Shown here: one piece after another, positions 47,700-58,559 of the stretch
How the letters are laid out: each line of letters opens with the position of its first letter
Numbering within the stretch: position 1 is the first letter of the stretch
Assembly: GCA_001574975.1 (NCBI GenBank)
Contig: KQ965731.1
Coordinates: 372,001 to 436,000 of the forward strand
From: Gonapodya prolifera JEL478
Taxonomy: Eukaryota; Monoblepharomycota; Monoblepharidomycetes; Monoblepharidales; Gonapodyaceae
Length of the DNA stretch: 64,000 nt
Direction of reading: 5' to 3'
Notes under the pieces: generated by a model
What the model saw: only the letters and a program-made list of their open reading frames with translations
Told to the model about the DNA's origin: nothing
Database searches by the model: none
Made by a program: the position numbers and the translations under genes

Positions 47700-48554
47700 C
47701 CAGTTGTATCACATCCATTTGGAATGAACCAGTCTCGGCCTCCGAGTAAAGAAACTGTTCTGGAATAGCCCCACTTACTGTCTTGGCTTGCGCTTGAGGC
47801 ACCACCCAGCAAACATCATGCAACGGCACCCGCAACACATTGACAGGTCACCCACGCGAGTGTTCGAGTGGTCGCGATCTGACTCCGCTCGGCATTAGTC
47901 ATTGAAGTGATCTAAGATCGTGTTCCTGGCTGCCCTGGTTTTAATGCAATCTGTATATGGAGTGCGGACGTCCTGCACTCGAGCCGAGTACATTTGAAGG
48001 ATGGGGATGCCACACGAGAAATACTCATAGGATCGTTCAGATTGTTGCGCTCCTTGATGTGCTCGAACGCCGACGGTTGCTTGTGACCGAGGCGAGGACG
48101 AGTGACTATCTGTGAGAAAATGCACTGAACCTACCACGGAAGATTACCAGTCTGCCGTCAGCTCACGTGTTGGGAAGACGGAACAACACACAGCGTAAGC
48201 CACAAAATGCAAAACAGAGGATAAGAATACCACCTTCATTGCCCACAGTCATTCCGACGTCTCACAGTGCTCCCCAAGCAGTTCCAAACCTTCTTCACAC
48301 CCCTCTTTCGCCGCCTGCATTTATTCGCAATTCTCTCCGGTATCAGCCACAAATCTGCCGACCCGAGGCCACAGCAGCTGTGGCCGTCTGTGCCACAAGT
48401 ATATACGTGTTTTCCCGCCGCGCGTTCCGCTTCTTACACCTCGTCGCCTTGCGTCGCCCGCCTATAAAGCACGCTGGTTTGAAGTCCTTCTATTGGTAAC
48501 TCATCGCCATCCCCAATCCGCGCAATTCTCAACTCCATTAACCATCAAACCACC
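47700..48554. other. Intergenic region, no supported gene
   Basis: Only low-quality frames are present. A short stretch at 48081-48117 (GTGACCGAGGCGAGGACGAG then TGAC) resembles the core words of the introner-like repeat family and may be a fragment of it. Confidence 0.3.
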
Positions 48555-48854
48555 ATGTTCTTCCACTCCAAACACTCTTCCCTCCTCTCGCTCCGCGTCA
48601 TCATCATTGGGCAGGTCCCGCTGGACTCACGCTTTGCCCGCGTTCTCCAGACTCGCGGCGCCGAGAATGTCACAGTCATCGAACGGGACGTTGATCGCTA
48701 CCACCGACCTCAAGGCGGGTCCCTCGACTTGCACAACGAGTCGGGACAGGCCGCATTGAGGGCTGCGGGGCTGCATGCAGAGTTTATGAAGTTGGCAAGG
48801 CCGGAGGGTGAAGGTGAGCAAAGTCGAGCAGAGGAGGCCGTAAGGCTCATCTAA
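48555..48854 (+). pseudogene. Truncated FAD-dependent monooxygenase fragment
   Basis: About 100 codons matching the N-terminus of an FAD/NAD(P)-dependent aromatic-ring-hydroxylase-like monooxygenase. Visible are a beta strand LRVIIIG, then ENVTVIERDVDRYHRPQGG, SLDLHNESGQAALRAAGL and EFMKLARPEGE. The nucleotide-binding GxGxxG loop after VIIIG is replaced by QVPLDS, and the frame stops at 48854 with no catalytic or C-terminal part downstream. It is therefore a relic. The strong residual similarity suggests recent decay, possibly of a duplicated or horizontally gained gene. Confidence 0.7.
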
Positions 48855-48904
48855 CCCCCTCGTCTCGTCCCCTCGCCGGTCCAAGTCTGCCTCCTTCTGG
48901 CGAA

Positions 48905-49459
48905 ATGGTGGTCCGTCCAGGGTTTTCCCACAACAGTATCGGCCCTCCAGCTCCGTTATCTGCGCCGCTCACTGGCCCACCACCCACCGCTCCATTGACG
49001 CTACCTGTCTTTCCCGCCCTCCCTATGTCTGTGCAGTCCTCGACCCGCTCGTCTTCTTCCACCAAGTCCCGCTCCAAGGGCAAGGTTTCCGTCCATGTTG
49101 GCCCTGCAAGGGCGTCGTCCTCCCGCGGACCACTCGAGGAGGTCAACCGTCTCGGGAGCATCCATGCTCCGGACGCGCGTGAACGTCTGGCGCTTCGATT
49201 AACCAGGCTGCAGTTCTCCCGAGAATTCGGCGTGGAATACTTGAAGGACTTCATCTACATGCTTGGTTACTGGGATCTCAGCGACGTGAGTTTCTTCGCA
49301 CTTACTTCTCAAGTATCGCATCTGATTAATGCCTTCATATCGCAGCTTTCCCACCACAGCGTCGCGGACATGGTCCGCCTCGCTAACTCTGGTCAAATCT
49401 CGGCCGTGCGAGATTGGTTCTACTCACTTCCGGAGAGGGTTCAAGCTCTCTCCGATTAG
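48905..49459 (+). CDS. Hypothetical small protein
   Basis: ATG 48905 opens a Pro/Ser-rich N-terminus, followed by a charged segment (ARERLALRLTRLQFSREFG) and YLKDFIYMLGYWDLSD. A 60-bp GTGAGT...CGCAG intron (49288-49347) is in frame; when removed, it joins to LSHHSVADMVRLANSG and ends WFYSLPERVQALSD. Both spliced and unspliced forms are open, so the intron is not proven. I recognise no family. Confidence 0.4.
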   Translation: MVVRPGFSHNSIGPPAPLSAPLTGPPPTAPLTLPVFPALPMSVQSSTRSSSSTKSRSKGKVSVHVGPARASSSRGPLEEVNRLGSIHAPDARERLALRLTRLQFSREFGVEYLKDFIYMLGYWDLSDVSFFALTSQVSHLINAFISQLSHHSVADMVRLANSGQISAVRDWFYSLPERVQALSD

Positions 49460-49539
49460 AGTGCTGTAAGTCATGCTTTCGGTTCTGTTTGGAGTGCAAC
49501 CGAGTGATTCCATTTCTCTAGTGGTGCCAGTGGTGGGGT

Positions 49540-50620
49540 GGAGAACCTCAAAACTCCACCCCATCGCGCTTGTGAACGTCTCCTATATTTTTGTTCGCCA
49601 GCATCGTGATGGGGTGGAATAACGACTTCAACATCCAAGAACCATCATGCAAAAAGGAAAATACTTTTGCCCTTCTCTTATGGTAAGTGGAGGTGAATGC
49701 TTTAAGTATTCGTTTAACATAGTTTGAATTCGTAGGAGACCGTGATGGGGTGCGCAACCACTAACCTCCACCCCATCGCAAGAAGAACTCTTTTGGCTTC
49801 ATTTTTTGACGCACTATCAGGCGGGGTGGAGTCCCAAAACAGTAAATGACTCCACCCTGCCCATCGATTTGAAAATTTCTTTGTTGTTTCTCAATGGTAA
49901 GCCGAGACTTGATCGGCTTTTGGAGAGCACTGCTGACGTTGTTGCCTCAGCAGGATGAACCGAAGGTTGGCCCACCATAATTCCACTCCATCGAACCTCT
50001 ACCGGCGCACGCGAGGGGGGGGGGGGTGAACATCAACTGCGACTCCACCCCGTCGCATCCACGATCACGGGAGGGCGGGCACTCTCGTTTCATGCTCACG
50101 GTCGTGCCTGTCGGTGTGTATTCAATTTGCATCCACGCCGACTTAAAACGGAGTCTAATACGTGGTTCTCTTACAGAGGCATGCTGGCCGCACTGCGTCT
50201 GACAACAAGTTGGAGCAGTGCTCGCGGAGGCTGAGTGGGTCGCGCACTCATCTAGTATCTTTGATGCCTGTGTCCACATCGTCGGACACTTTGAGCGCAC
50301 TAAAGAAGAAGACGCGAGATGCAATCCAATGTGAATGTGAAAATCAATCACCTATCCATCCGAGTTTTGGGGAGGTGTGAAAGAAAGGCATCTTCTTTCA
50401 AATGTGGACCGTGACTTTCTTCCCCCCCACGTTCGAACATTTTGCTCTGATGTGCAAAGTGGAATTAGATTAACGCCACGGAAGAAGCTTTGGATGTTGA
50501 TGTCAGTTGTGGGCGAAGATGTTCGAAACATGATAAAGTGAACATGTTTACGGTGTATGTAGTCGCGATAACATAATTACGTGAATGTATTTGCACATTT
50601 ATGGGTGCTTATATTCGTGT
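49540..50620 (+). repeat. Unnamed repeat, copy 1 (GGGGTGGAG-rich)
   Basis: The stretch has many CTCCACCCCATCGCA words in both orientations (for example 49555, 49610, 49768, 49820, 50043), then a GCGCACTAAAGAAGAAGACG box (about 50297) and GAACATGTTTACGGTGTATG followed by GTCGCGATAACAT (about 50540-50573). The same elements in the same order occur at 53515-54180. No gene is supported within it. A G-run of ten lies near 50018. There is one ambiguous base at 50629. Confidence 0.6.
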
Positions 50621-50958
50621 GAGCGCAANGAACGAATTCATGCTTTGAGCAAATCGAATCAGCAAAACAGCCCGATGCACGCGCGCTTGCCAGTTTGCCA
50701 GAACGCTTCCTATGACACTATGAGAGTAGTGCGATAGCGTATATGTATATAGTGTGCGTGTGTACATTACTCATGGTATGAACAGTTGCTTACGGGTGAC
50801 ATGCTTACACGCTACCAACAATTGTGATCAGAATGGCTGCGGTTGTGTTTTCTCGCTCAGCTTCGGGCCGCGCACTGAAATATCTTGCTGCAGGCCCTAG
50901 TAAGACCTCCAGCTCTCAATAATCTACATCCGCATGCGGACAGGTGGTCCTCTCAACT

Positions 50959-51558
50959 CTATGTGCGTTTCAAAATCCACATGCGCTCACACCCGCCCGA
51001 GAACGGCTCCACCTCCATGACTTTGACAACCTTCCACGCCCTCTGAAGTTCCTGGAAGAACCGGGGGGTTGCGTTGGCGCCCCCTGCGTTCTCGCCTACG
51101 TACACCAGCGTCGATCCGCTATAGTGCGTGAGCGAGTCCTCTGCCATCGCGTCCGGACCAGGATATACAAGCAAGAGCGCTCGTCCCGGGTTGTGGGGAA
51201 GAGTCACGTCCGGAGTCCCGTGCAAGACCTTGCCAACCAACGCCGCGGATTCGTTCTCACAGGGGCCAGGCGAATGCTCCGTCGCCCTGCCTTTTGCGAC
51301 GGGCTCATCGTCAGCGCCCGGCACGGCGCTCCAATCATCGTACGCGACCACATCGACACCCGCGGTCCGCAGTGCCTTCTCCCAGTGACCCACTCCGGCG
51401 CCCATCTCGACAATCGGCTGGCCAAGTGCCGCGATGGCAGAGACGGCGTCGGTAGTCGGTTTGGTGCACCCGTACGAGGACAGGTAGGCCCGACGTGATG
51501 GCGCCGTGGGGCCGTACAGGATGCGCTGATTGGAGGGGAATTGTGGTATGGTGGTCAA
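50959..51558 (-). CDS. SAM-dependent methyltransferase-like protein
   Basis: Open frame of about 199 codons with a class I methyltransferase motif I (PIVEMGAGVGHWEKAL), a following acidic strand end VDVVAYDDW, and LLLVYPGPDAMAEDSL in the position of motif IV. The C-terminus reads FQELQRAWKVVKVMEVEPF. No ATG opens this frame near 51558; an acceptor-like CTCTTCAG at about 51570 suggests an upstream exon I could not place. Substrate unknown. It lies between the two copies of the unnamed repeat. Confidence 0.5.
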   Translation of the reverse strand: MTTIPQFPSNQRILYGPTAPSRRAYLSSYGCTKPTTDAVSAIAALGQPIVEMGAGVGHWEKALRTAGVDVVAYDDWSAVPGADDEPVAKGRATEHSPGPCENESAALVGKVLHGTPDVTLPHNPGRALLLVYPGPDAMAEDSLTHYSGSTLVYVGENAGGANATPRFFQELQRAWKVVKVMEVEPFSGGCERMWILKRT

Positions 51559-51768
51559 ACGCTGAAGAGGGGACGAGTCGCGGCAAGAGCATCATTGCAT
51601 GAGTCACAAAGTCCACATCCTATCAGTGAAACTTATGTCAGCTTTCGGCTGTCCACGTTGTTTGTTGCTCGAGTACACTTGACCACAGAAGCAGCCCCTA
51701 CCGCCGTCCGCGACCAGTCAATGACTGCGTAGCAAAACATTGAAGCCATTCATGTCATCTTTCGGTGT

Positions 51769-52198
51769 TCAAGTGCTGTTCAAGTACCCCCGTACGATCA
51801 TGCTGTTCCGTCTCTCAAATGCACCACCCTCGGTCCCAAAACCACCGCTCGCAACCTCGAAAGCTCGCACACACGCACGCACCTCACTCTCTTTCTCGAC
51901 CTCCTTCCGCATAGCGTCCAGCCTGCCCTCGAACACACTTCGGGCCATGACACGATCCCGGCCCTTCATCCTGACGGCATCGTCGGCCCACCGCGCGACA
52001 TCCCGCCGTTTCTGGTTCATGTATTCGAGCAGAGCCGTTTGCGCCGCGGCGCGATCCGGAAGCGCTGTCAAGAGGCAGGGGCAGTCGGACGACCAGGGGG
52101 TCGCAGGTGTAGGATCCGAGGAGGTGAAGAAGGGGATCGAAAAGAGGGACAAGGCGGCGAGGCGTGGCGCCGTTGTGGTGGTGAAGCGGCGGAACATC
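51769..52198 (-). CDS. Hypothetical small protein, possibly mitochondrial
   Basis: A 143-codon frame with ATG at 52198. The N-terminus is MFRRFTTTTAPRLAALSLFS, rich in Arg, Thr and Ala without acidic residues, compatible with a mitochondrial presequence. The rest is charged and helical (AAAQTALLEYMNQKRRDVAR, then VFEGRLDAMRKEVEKESEVR). I recognise no family. Confidence 0.45.
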
Positions 52199-52489
52199 AA
52201 TGGGTGGGTTGGAGGGGTGGGAGTGTGGTGGCGGGCACTCTGGACAAATTCTGCGTTGCACTACAGTGCGATGAAATGCCGTCGTACAAAACTACACATG
52301 ATCATTCACAATGAGTATTCGAGGGTCGTGTACGAGTCCCTCCCATTAATTGACTTTCGGGGGACAAGACGAGATTATTGTTAACTAGGGATTGCTTCGA
52401 CGGATACGGAATCGCTGGCCAATCGCGGTCCACAACGTCCACCATTCTGGGTGGCAAGCGAGGAGAATAAATGCGTGATTTGAGACGTG

Positions 52490-53241
52490 ATCAATGATGT
52501 GAGCGGGCACAGCGCAGCAGGGGGCAACTTACTGAGCGCCAAGTACGTTCCGGGGCGAGTTTTCCCACTTGGAGGGGTCCCAATCTGCGGGGTCCCAGTT
52601 GGTGCCGTACTCGGCGATACCCATGTCGTCCCAGACGTCCGTCTTGGCAAACAGCGAGGGGTTGCGAAATGCGCGCGATGACTGCAGACGAGTAATAGTG
52701 AGTGCCAGTGGTCAAAGTTTGCCTGCCAGCAAGCAAACGTCATTACAAAGGTGATATTCCCCACGGCAAAAATGAGTGAGAAGATAATCGTACCTCGAGC
52801 GCCTCGTCGCATGTCCTGGCTGGCGGCGGTGCAAACCCCCAGTTGTCCACGTCCGATGTCTCCTTGGGTCGCATATGCCTTCTTCGCTCCGCGGCAAGCA
52901 CTTCATACGCGTCAAGATCCAACGGTTCTGTCTCCTCTTCGGGCAGGAGCGGGGCAGGAGCAGACGATTTGGGGCCCAATCGCGTCGCCAGGAGTTGACC
53001 ACCCGCTCAGTGCCGGAGAGTCCCTGCGAGCCAGAGCAAATAAGGCGCTCAGATCCGCTCCGTGGCCTTCGGGTTGGTGCGGCACGTCCGCGGGAATGTA
53101 GGGTGGGGAGACTGGCTCTGGGGCGTGCCCGTTCCCAACAGGGCCCGAGGTCGATGTGGGCTGTGAATCACTCTCCCCAGAGTTTTTTTAATTGTCGCTC
53201 GCATCGTCGTCGCCGTAGTCCACCAATCCCAGTGCCGCCAT
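52490..53241 (-). CDS. HCNGP/SAP30BP-like protein
   Basis: Resembles the HCNGP (SAP30-binding protein) family, nuclear proteins linked to transcription and splicing. ATG 53241 opens MAALGLVDYGDDDASDN, the usual 'LVxYGxDD' start. Later exons encode PEEETEPLDLDAYEVLAAER, DNWGFAPPPARTCDEALE and the family's core AFRNPSLFAKTDVWDDMGIA followed by EYGTNWDP. An in-frame TAA follows codon 17, and sequence after it stays in the same frame (SGESDSQPTSTSGP). Either a short unusual intron is removed here, the base is wrong, or the copy is damaged. After the core, a donor (GTAAGT, about 52531) suggests a last exon ending downstream of 52490; the true stop is not fixed. Confidence 0.55.
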
Positions 53242-53514
53242 GGATTGTAATAAATGTAATCTTCACTTATGTGACCACGGCAGCAACGGCAGCTCACCAA
53301 TCGCATTCGCTCTCCTGCCCGCAATCGCACTTCCCTCATGGCATTTTCTCGACTACAGCTTCGCCCCCGCCACCCTTGCGCTGTAGTGCCTGCGAAATCG
53401 TGTCGACAGCCAACCTGTCGCCTTCTGGGTCGCATCTTACAGTTTTCTGGAACCTCAACTTACTTGAATATCTCCTGCGGGACGGGACGCCTCGGCGCCA
53501 CCATTTTCAACTTC

Positions 53515-54180
53515 AAGGGCTCTGTGGTCACTAACGGCGACTCCACCCCATCGCATTCGAGAAACTTCAAATGCTCATATTTTTTTCAGTGGTGAGCTAT
53601 TCTTGTTTTCTTGCTCTCTGTGGCATCTCGTCTGACCTTAAATCTTTGCGATAGATCGCTTCTAATGGTGGGGTGGAGCGACGACGAGAAAGCCTCCACC
53701 CTTCCCCTTTCACCCTCGAACATGGTGGGTGGGGGTCGCACAATGGATATACTCCATCCCATCCCTGTTTTGGGTAAGTCGCCAATGTACCATGCGTTAC
53801 ATTTGCTTGAACCAATTTTAGTTCGTAGGATGTCCCTGGTGCGCCGTGTACCTGGTGAATAAACGACGAGCTCGTCTGAGATAGTTTGGTGAGTGTTTTG
53901 TCGTCATTCTCTTCAAACGGGTTGGACCCTGACGTTTTTGCATATCTATTACATGCCCTCTCTCAGTTAGCAACACTTTGCGCTGGCTGAGATGCACATG
54001 GAATCGTATCAGCAGCACGGACGAGCTTTGATGTTTGTGCCTATTGTAGGATGTGGCTTAAGCGCACTGAAGAAGAAGATGCGAGATTCAGTATGAAGAC
54101 ATACGCGAACATGTTTACAATTAATGTATTGAGTCGCGATAACATGATAAATTGAACACATTTGGGAATGGATTGAATGT
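53515..54180 (+). repeat. Unnamed repeat, copy 2
   Basis: Diverged direct copy of 49540-50620: CTCCACCCCATCGCATTCG near 53541, GGTGGGGTGGAGCG near 53667, then GCGCACTGAAGAAGAAGATG near 54061 and GAACATGTTTAC...GTCGCGATAACATGA near 54108-54147. Order and orientation are conserved, spacing is not. No gene is supported here. Confidence 0.55.
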
Positions 54181-54528
54181 CATGTCCGCGTGGAGGTAAT
54201 GAAAACTTGACGCACGAGTGTTCTCTTTCAACGCCCGGAAGGCGGTCCACCACTCAAAAAAGTGTGAAAATAATGTTCATGGTACGGTGACGTGTATTGC
54301 GTTTAGCGACCAAATTGAGCCAAAGCGAGACCCACAGTAAAAAGTTCGACGCAAACGGGATGTACCGGACGGCACCTAGAGTAGCGATTCCGAGCGATGC
54401 TCTCCTCAGCTGCACCATATTGTCCATCAACAGTCGCTTGATGGTCGATTGGAGTATTTTGCTTTGGCCGAGCGGGACGGACCTACTAGGGGCCACAGAG
54501 GTGTCAAGAGAAACTAGCTCACCAGACA

Positions 54529-56342
54529 ATGCAAACACACTCGCCACCGGGCTCGGACTCCGAGTCGCAGGATGACTTTGCCAACACACCGCGCCATCTA
54601 AAGAAGAAGAAGAAGAAGGCACATTCGACTTCAAACCGTACGGCCTTGCACACAACCGACCCATCGCTCCCATCCTTCTCACTTTCTCCCTCTCTTAGCG
54701 GCCGATGTTGCACTCGCTATCTCTTCAATCCTGAACACCAACTCTTCCCGCTCCAAAAAACAAGTGAGGCTCATCGATTGGCCTTTCTGTCCATCCCACC
54801 TTTGACACTGAAATCCCATTGCTCAATAACAACCTTTCGTTCAGCACACTATCCTCTCCTCCGTACCCCTTCTTGAGCAGAAGCTCGACAAGGCCAAAGT
54901 TGAGGCAAAGGCCAGGAGAGCAATCGCGGCACAGAGGAAGCAGCTTAGGCTCGTGGGGAGGGTCACGGATGTTCAGGAAGGCGGAGATAGGGAGAAAGCA
55001 CTCAGGAGGATTGCGACAAAGGGTGGTGAGTTGTGAAAAGAGAACGGAACAAGGCGGAGCTGGATGGAGTGAGGCAAAGAGCGTTGAAGTCGAGTCAAAG
55101 TTCGCGGAGCAAGTTGAGCGAAGGGAGACGGCATCCGGAGACAATCTGTTGGCACAAGTGACCCACTTTTCGAGCCGACTGAGGCGCATTGGCCACCCGT
55201 GGAGCATACCCCGGACGAGGAAGAGGTCGTCCCTTTTGAGGGGAAATACAGACGTGCCCGCCGAGCCGAGGAATGGCAAGTGCAACTGCTGTTGAGAGGC
55301 ATTCTAAATGGATAGGATATGGCGCGGAGTCGACACGCTGGTGGAGGCGAGTAGCTTATAAAGCGTTGTCAAGCGCGGATGGGGAAAGGACCATTGTGCA
55401 TGAGTGGACACCGAGGCATTATCTCGAACTGGAAAATAACGAAAGCCAGGTGGAGCAGGCCATACAACGGAGAGATTTTATTATGGCTCCCCGTGCATCA
55501 GGTTCAGGATGCGGTTCAGCCCGTGTGAAGGCTTCGCGCACAGCCGTACGCTTTGTACGAACTGCACTCCTCCATGACGGTGGCGCAAATTGTTTGGTTA
55601 CTGCTGCTCAAAATTTCTAACGCTCGACCCGCCCTCCCNCCCCCCTGCCCACTCCCCAGTCGTGAAACTCTTCAACGCCATCCGCACAGCCCAGTTCTCG
55701 GCAGGACAGGCCGGGCAAGGATCTGATGGCAAACAAGCCGCGAAGGCCGTGGAGGGGGCGAAGGAACAGGGTGGGTATTTTCTGTTGAAGCGGTGACCGT
55801 GGAGGGAGATCAAGTTCATGTGGAACGGAAGGTGCCAATTGATCAAAGGGTGGATGCAATAGGCGTCGCTTCTGGGTCGGGGGACGAGTCTGAACGGTTT
55901 AAAATGGGAGTCGGTCCCGCTCACATCGTGCTGCGATGCCCATTTAAGGGCTGATCTAAACTGCACTGCTGCGGCGGACACGTGTGGGGGATGATTCTCT
56001 TGGAGAGCCGGACTGGCCGACACGGACTTTGTTGGCGCACCATTTCTTCAACTAGCATTATGCTCTTAACCTCCCACACCTCCTCATCCCCCCAAACTTC
56101 GACCACGTCGACTTCCAGCCCCGATCACCCGCGCTGCATTCCTCGCCCTTCTCAATCCCACCTCACAACCCGCCTCCACCTCATCCCGCACCGGATCTTC
56201 TTCCACAACCGCCGCAGCAAAATCCGAGTTTAAACAAGAAGAGCGCTGGTCCGTCCTGAGGGATGGAAAGGAGGCCAGGCTGGGCGATTGGGAGAAGGGC
56301 GATGATAGCGGGGAGGAGGGCGAGGATGAGGAGTTGTACTGA
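54529..56342 (+). CDS. RRP15: RRP15, 60S ribosome assembly factor
   Basis: Encodes the nucleolar pre-60S processing factor Rrp15. ATG 54529 starts MQTHSPPGSDSESQDD with a lysine-rich stretch. After an intron comes VALAISSILNTN, then VPLLEQKLDKAKVEAKARRA, LVGRVTDVQEGG and EKALRRIATKG. A 634-bp intron (55026-55659) is then spliced in phase 1 to VVKLFNAIRTAQFSAGQAGQ, rebuilding the conserved IATKGVVKLFNAI block. The C-terminal exon carries ITRAAFLALLNPTSQ and the family's ending EERWSVLRDGKEARLGDWEK, followed by an acidic tail and stop at 56342. The intron between about 55771 and 56105 is not precisely placed. The long 634-bp intron holds a 115-codon open frame of unknown meaning. Confidence 0.85.
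55026..55659 (+). other. Unusually long RRP15 intron with an internal ORF
   Basis: Most introns here are 50-100 bp; this one is 634 bp. It contains an open frame at 55273-55620 (with YLELENNESQVEQAIQRRDF) and, in another frame at about 55209-55310, an exon-like stretch VVPFEGKYRRARRAEEWQVQ ending in a stop. Neither matches a family I recognise. It does not show the introner-like repeat words. One ambiguous base lies in a C-run at 55639. Confidence 0.5.
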
Positions 56343-56537
56343 GAAGGGGGTGTATTTTTGGAACGGGATTCTGTTGGTGTGGTTGTTTGGTTGTGGCTGG
56401 CGCGAATGGACAATGGCAGGCCACAAAACGAACTTCAGATTCTTCTAGATAGCATTTTCATATCTGCTTATGCATGAAATATTTTCAATGAGTGGTGAAG
56501 CTGGTGTTGCAATTCCTAAACTTTTATCTTTTCATAC

Positions 56538-58349
56538 ATGCAACGTCTTCCACCACTTCGGGGTCACACCCTTTCGGTCGTCTCCCTCTACGTCCCTACA
56601 CCTCCAGATGGCGAACCTGCTACCAAATCGGGCGATTCTGTCAGCGAGATCGGCGGATCGATGGTCCACCTCGTCTCAGGTGGAGATGACGGAACTGCGA
56701 GACTCTGGAGCATTGCGTTGGACAAGAAACCTGACAATTCGGATGTGACGATGCGAGCCAAGGTGCTTCGAGCCGTAAAACTAGGCAGTGGAGGAGAAGA
56801 TGAAGCAGCAGTGAGTTCCTCTTGCCTTTTGCGTACGACCAGGATTCCGATCATTCCGATTGAATTAAGGTCTCCGCAGTCTACGTTAGTCCATCGCTTG
56901 ACCGCCTTCTAGCTGCCCATGGCCCGGTTGTACGTTAGTTCCCTTGTGGTGTTTGACTCACAGCTCCCGCTAAAAGCTTCAATAGGTGCACGACTTCGCC
57001 CTAACTTCTACAACTCCTCTGATTTTGACCGGGAAAGACGCCGTGAAACGTTTTACATCCTCCAGCGTTGGGTCCTCCGAAGAGGCATCAGATCTCCAGG
57101 CAGAGGACAGCGAGGAGGTGAACGGCATCGATGTCAGCTCTTGTGGAAACTACCTGGCACTGGCAAACGATGCTGGAAACGTAAAGGCGTGGCCCCTTCC
57201 GACGCACAGAGACGAGAAGGGCCCGGAGAATAACTCCCAAACTGGTACCGCTTCTGACCACACTGTCAAGGAGAAAATTGTGGTGGAACAGTGGGTGCCA
57301 TCGACTAAAAGCGAGGTCTCATCAGCTTCAAAGCCTCAAAAGGAGTCACGCAAGGGAGCGAAAGCAAAAGGAATATCTGGTCACACTAACGTACGTTAGT
57401 TTCAAGCAATCATGTCCGAACCACATCGAATTAACCCCCACCTTTCCATAAACCCAGATTGTCACTTGTGTAGCCTTCTCCCCTCTCCTTCCAAACCCTT
57501 TGGCCAACCCACCCCCGCCTCCACCCGTGATGGAATTAAACGAACTCTGGTCGGCAGGAATGGACTATCAACTCTTGAGATGGAAGCATTTCACCGACGG
57601 GAGAGATGCCGTCGTGGTTGAAGGCTGGGATATGAGTGAGTAAAGAAGTTTTGCTTTCATTTTTCATCACAAAATTCTGATAAGATGATGCAGGTACGCC
57701 GCACCCCACGACTTCAACGATCAAAGGGAGTGCCACCTCGGGAACCACATCTTTCAATCCTCCCTTTCTCACTAGCCTATCACATCACCCATCTTCTCGT
57801 ACACCGCGTCTACTCGCTGTTGGGACAGGCGATGGGTCCATCGAAATAATGGCGGGATGGGACACTTCCGGGGCGGTTGGGAACACGCACAACGGCTGGA
57901 ATGGCCTGGAGTGGCAGCGAGCTCTCCGACTCGAGGGTGGTCATGGTTGGACAGTGACTGGCTTGGCGTGGATTGACCACCATGTCAGCATAACTCGTCA
58001 GGAGGACAACGCGCCCTCCGCTGCAAGTGCTTCTTCCTCTACAGTCGATCGACAGTTCCGCCTTTTTTCTGTTTCGCTGGACGGGAAACTCATAGAGTGG
58101 AAGATCACGCTCTCCCCACCTCCCCGTTCCAAGAAGGCACGCGTTTCACGTCCTCCTCCTAAGGATCCTACTCCGTTGTGGAAATGGGGTTATTCGATCG
58201 GAGAGCAGATTGAAACAGGGAGAAAGTTAGAGTGTCTCACTGTCACCCGAGCTGGAAGCAACTGGCTGGCTGCCATGGGGGGTCGAATCGAGAACGACAC
58301 AGTCGATTTGAAAAGGGCAGGAGATATTGAATTATACTTAATACAATAA
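56538..58349 (+). CDS. WD40-repeat protein, WDR53-like
   Basis: Multi-exon gene for a WD40 protein. Repeats visible are LRGHTLSVVSLYV with LVSGGDDGTARLWSI, then VNGIDVSSCGNYLALANDAG (second blade), FELWSAGMDYQLLRWK (57.5 kb), LLAVGTGDGSIEIM (57.8 kb) and FRLFSVSLDGKLIEWKI. The arrangement and the EEVNGIDVSSCGNYLA block resemble WDR53, whose human form associates with CUL4-DDB1; other WD40 families are possible. Introns near 56.81-57.0, 57.39-57.46 and 57.63-57.69 kb are inferred. The ATG at 56538 (MQRLPPLRGHT) is the first that opens the first blade. Confidence 0.55.
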
Positions 58350-58559
58350 GTTGGACAAAGTGTAGGGATGATACAAAAAAATATGTATACCACTAGATTT
58401 GATGGTGGATACCGGGTGTGGGTGGATTCGACTTCTGCGGGGACCGTTCTCGTCATCCTCTCCACATCTGCGGGAGTTACAGGCGTTGGAACACGCCCCA
58501 ATGCCCTGCATCCATATGTTCCACCTGTCTCACGGGTAAGGTGCCACTCTCTGTTGCCT

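Noticed and set aside
47847-47900. Possible further introner fragment (TCACCCACGCGAGTG)
   Set aside because: Only one short word matches, in the opposite sense to its neighbours; chance similarity is likely.
50018-50027. Long G-run as a telomere or G-quadruplex signal
   Set aside because: A single homopolymer without repeated G-tracts; no telomeric repeat nearby.
54725-55285. 186-codon minus-strand frame opposite RRP15
   Set aside because: It crosses an RRP15 exon with clear homology on the plus strand; no domain seen on the minus strand.
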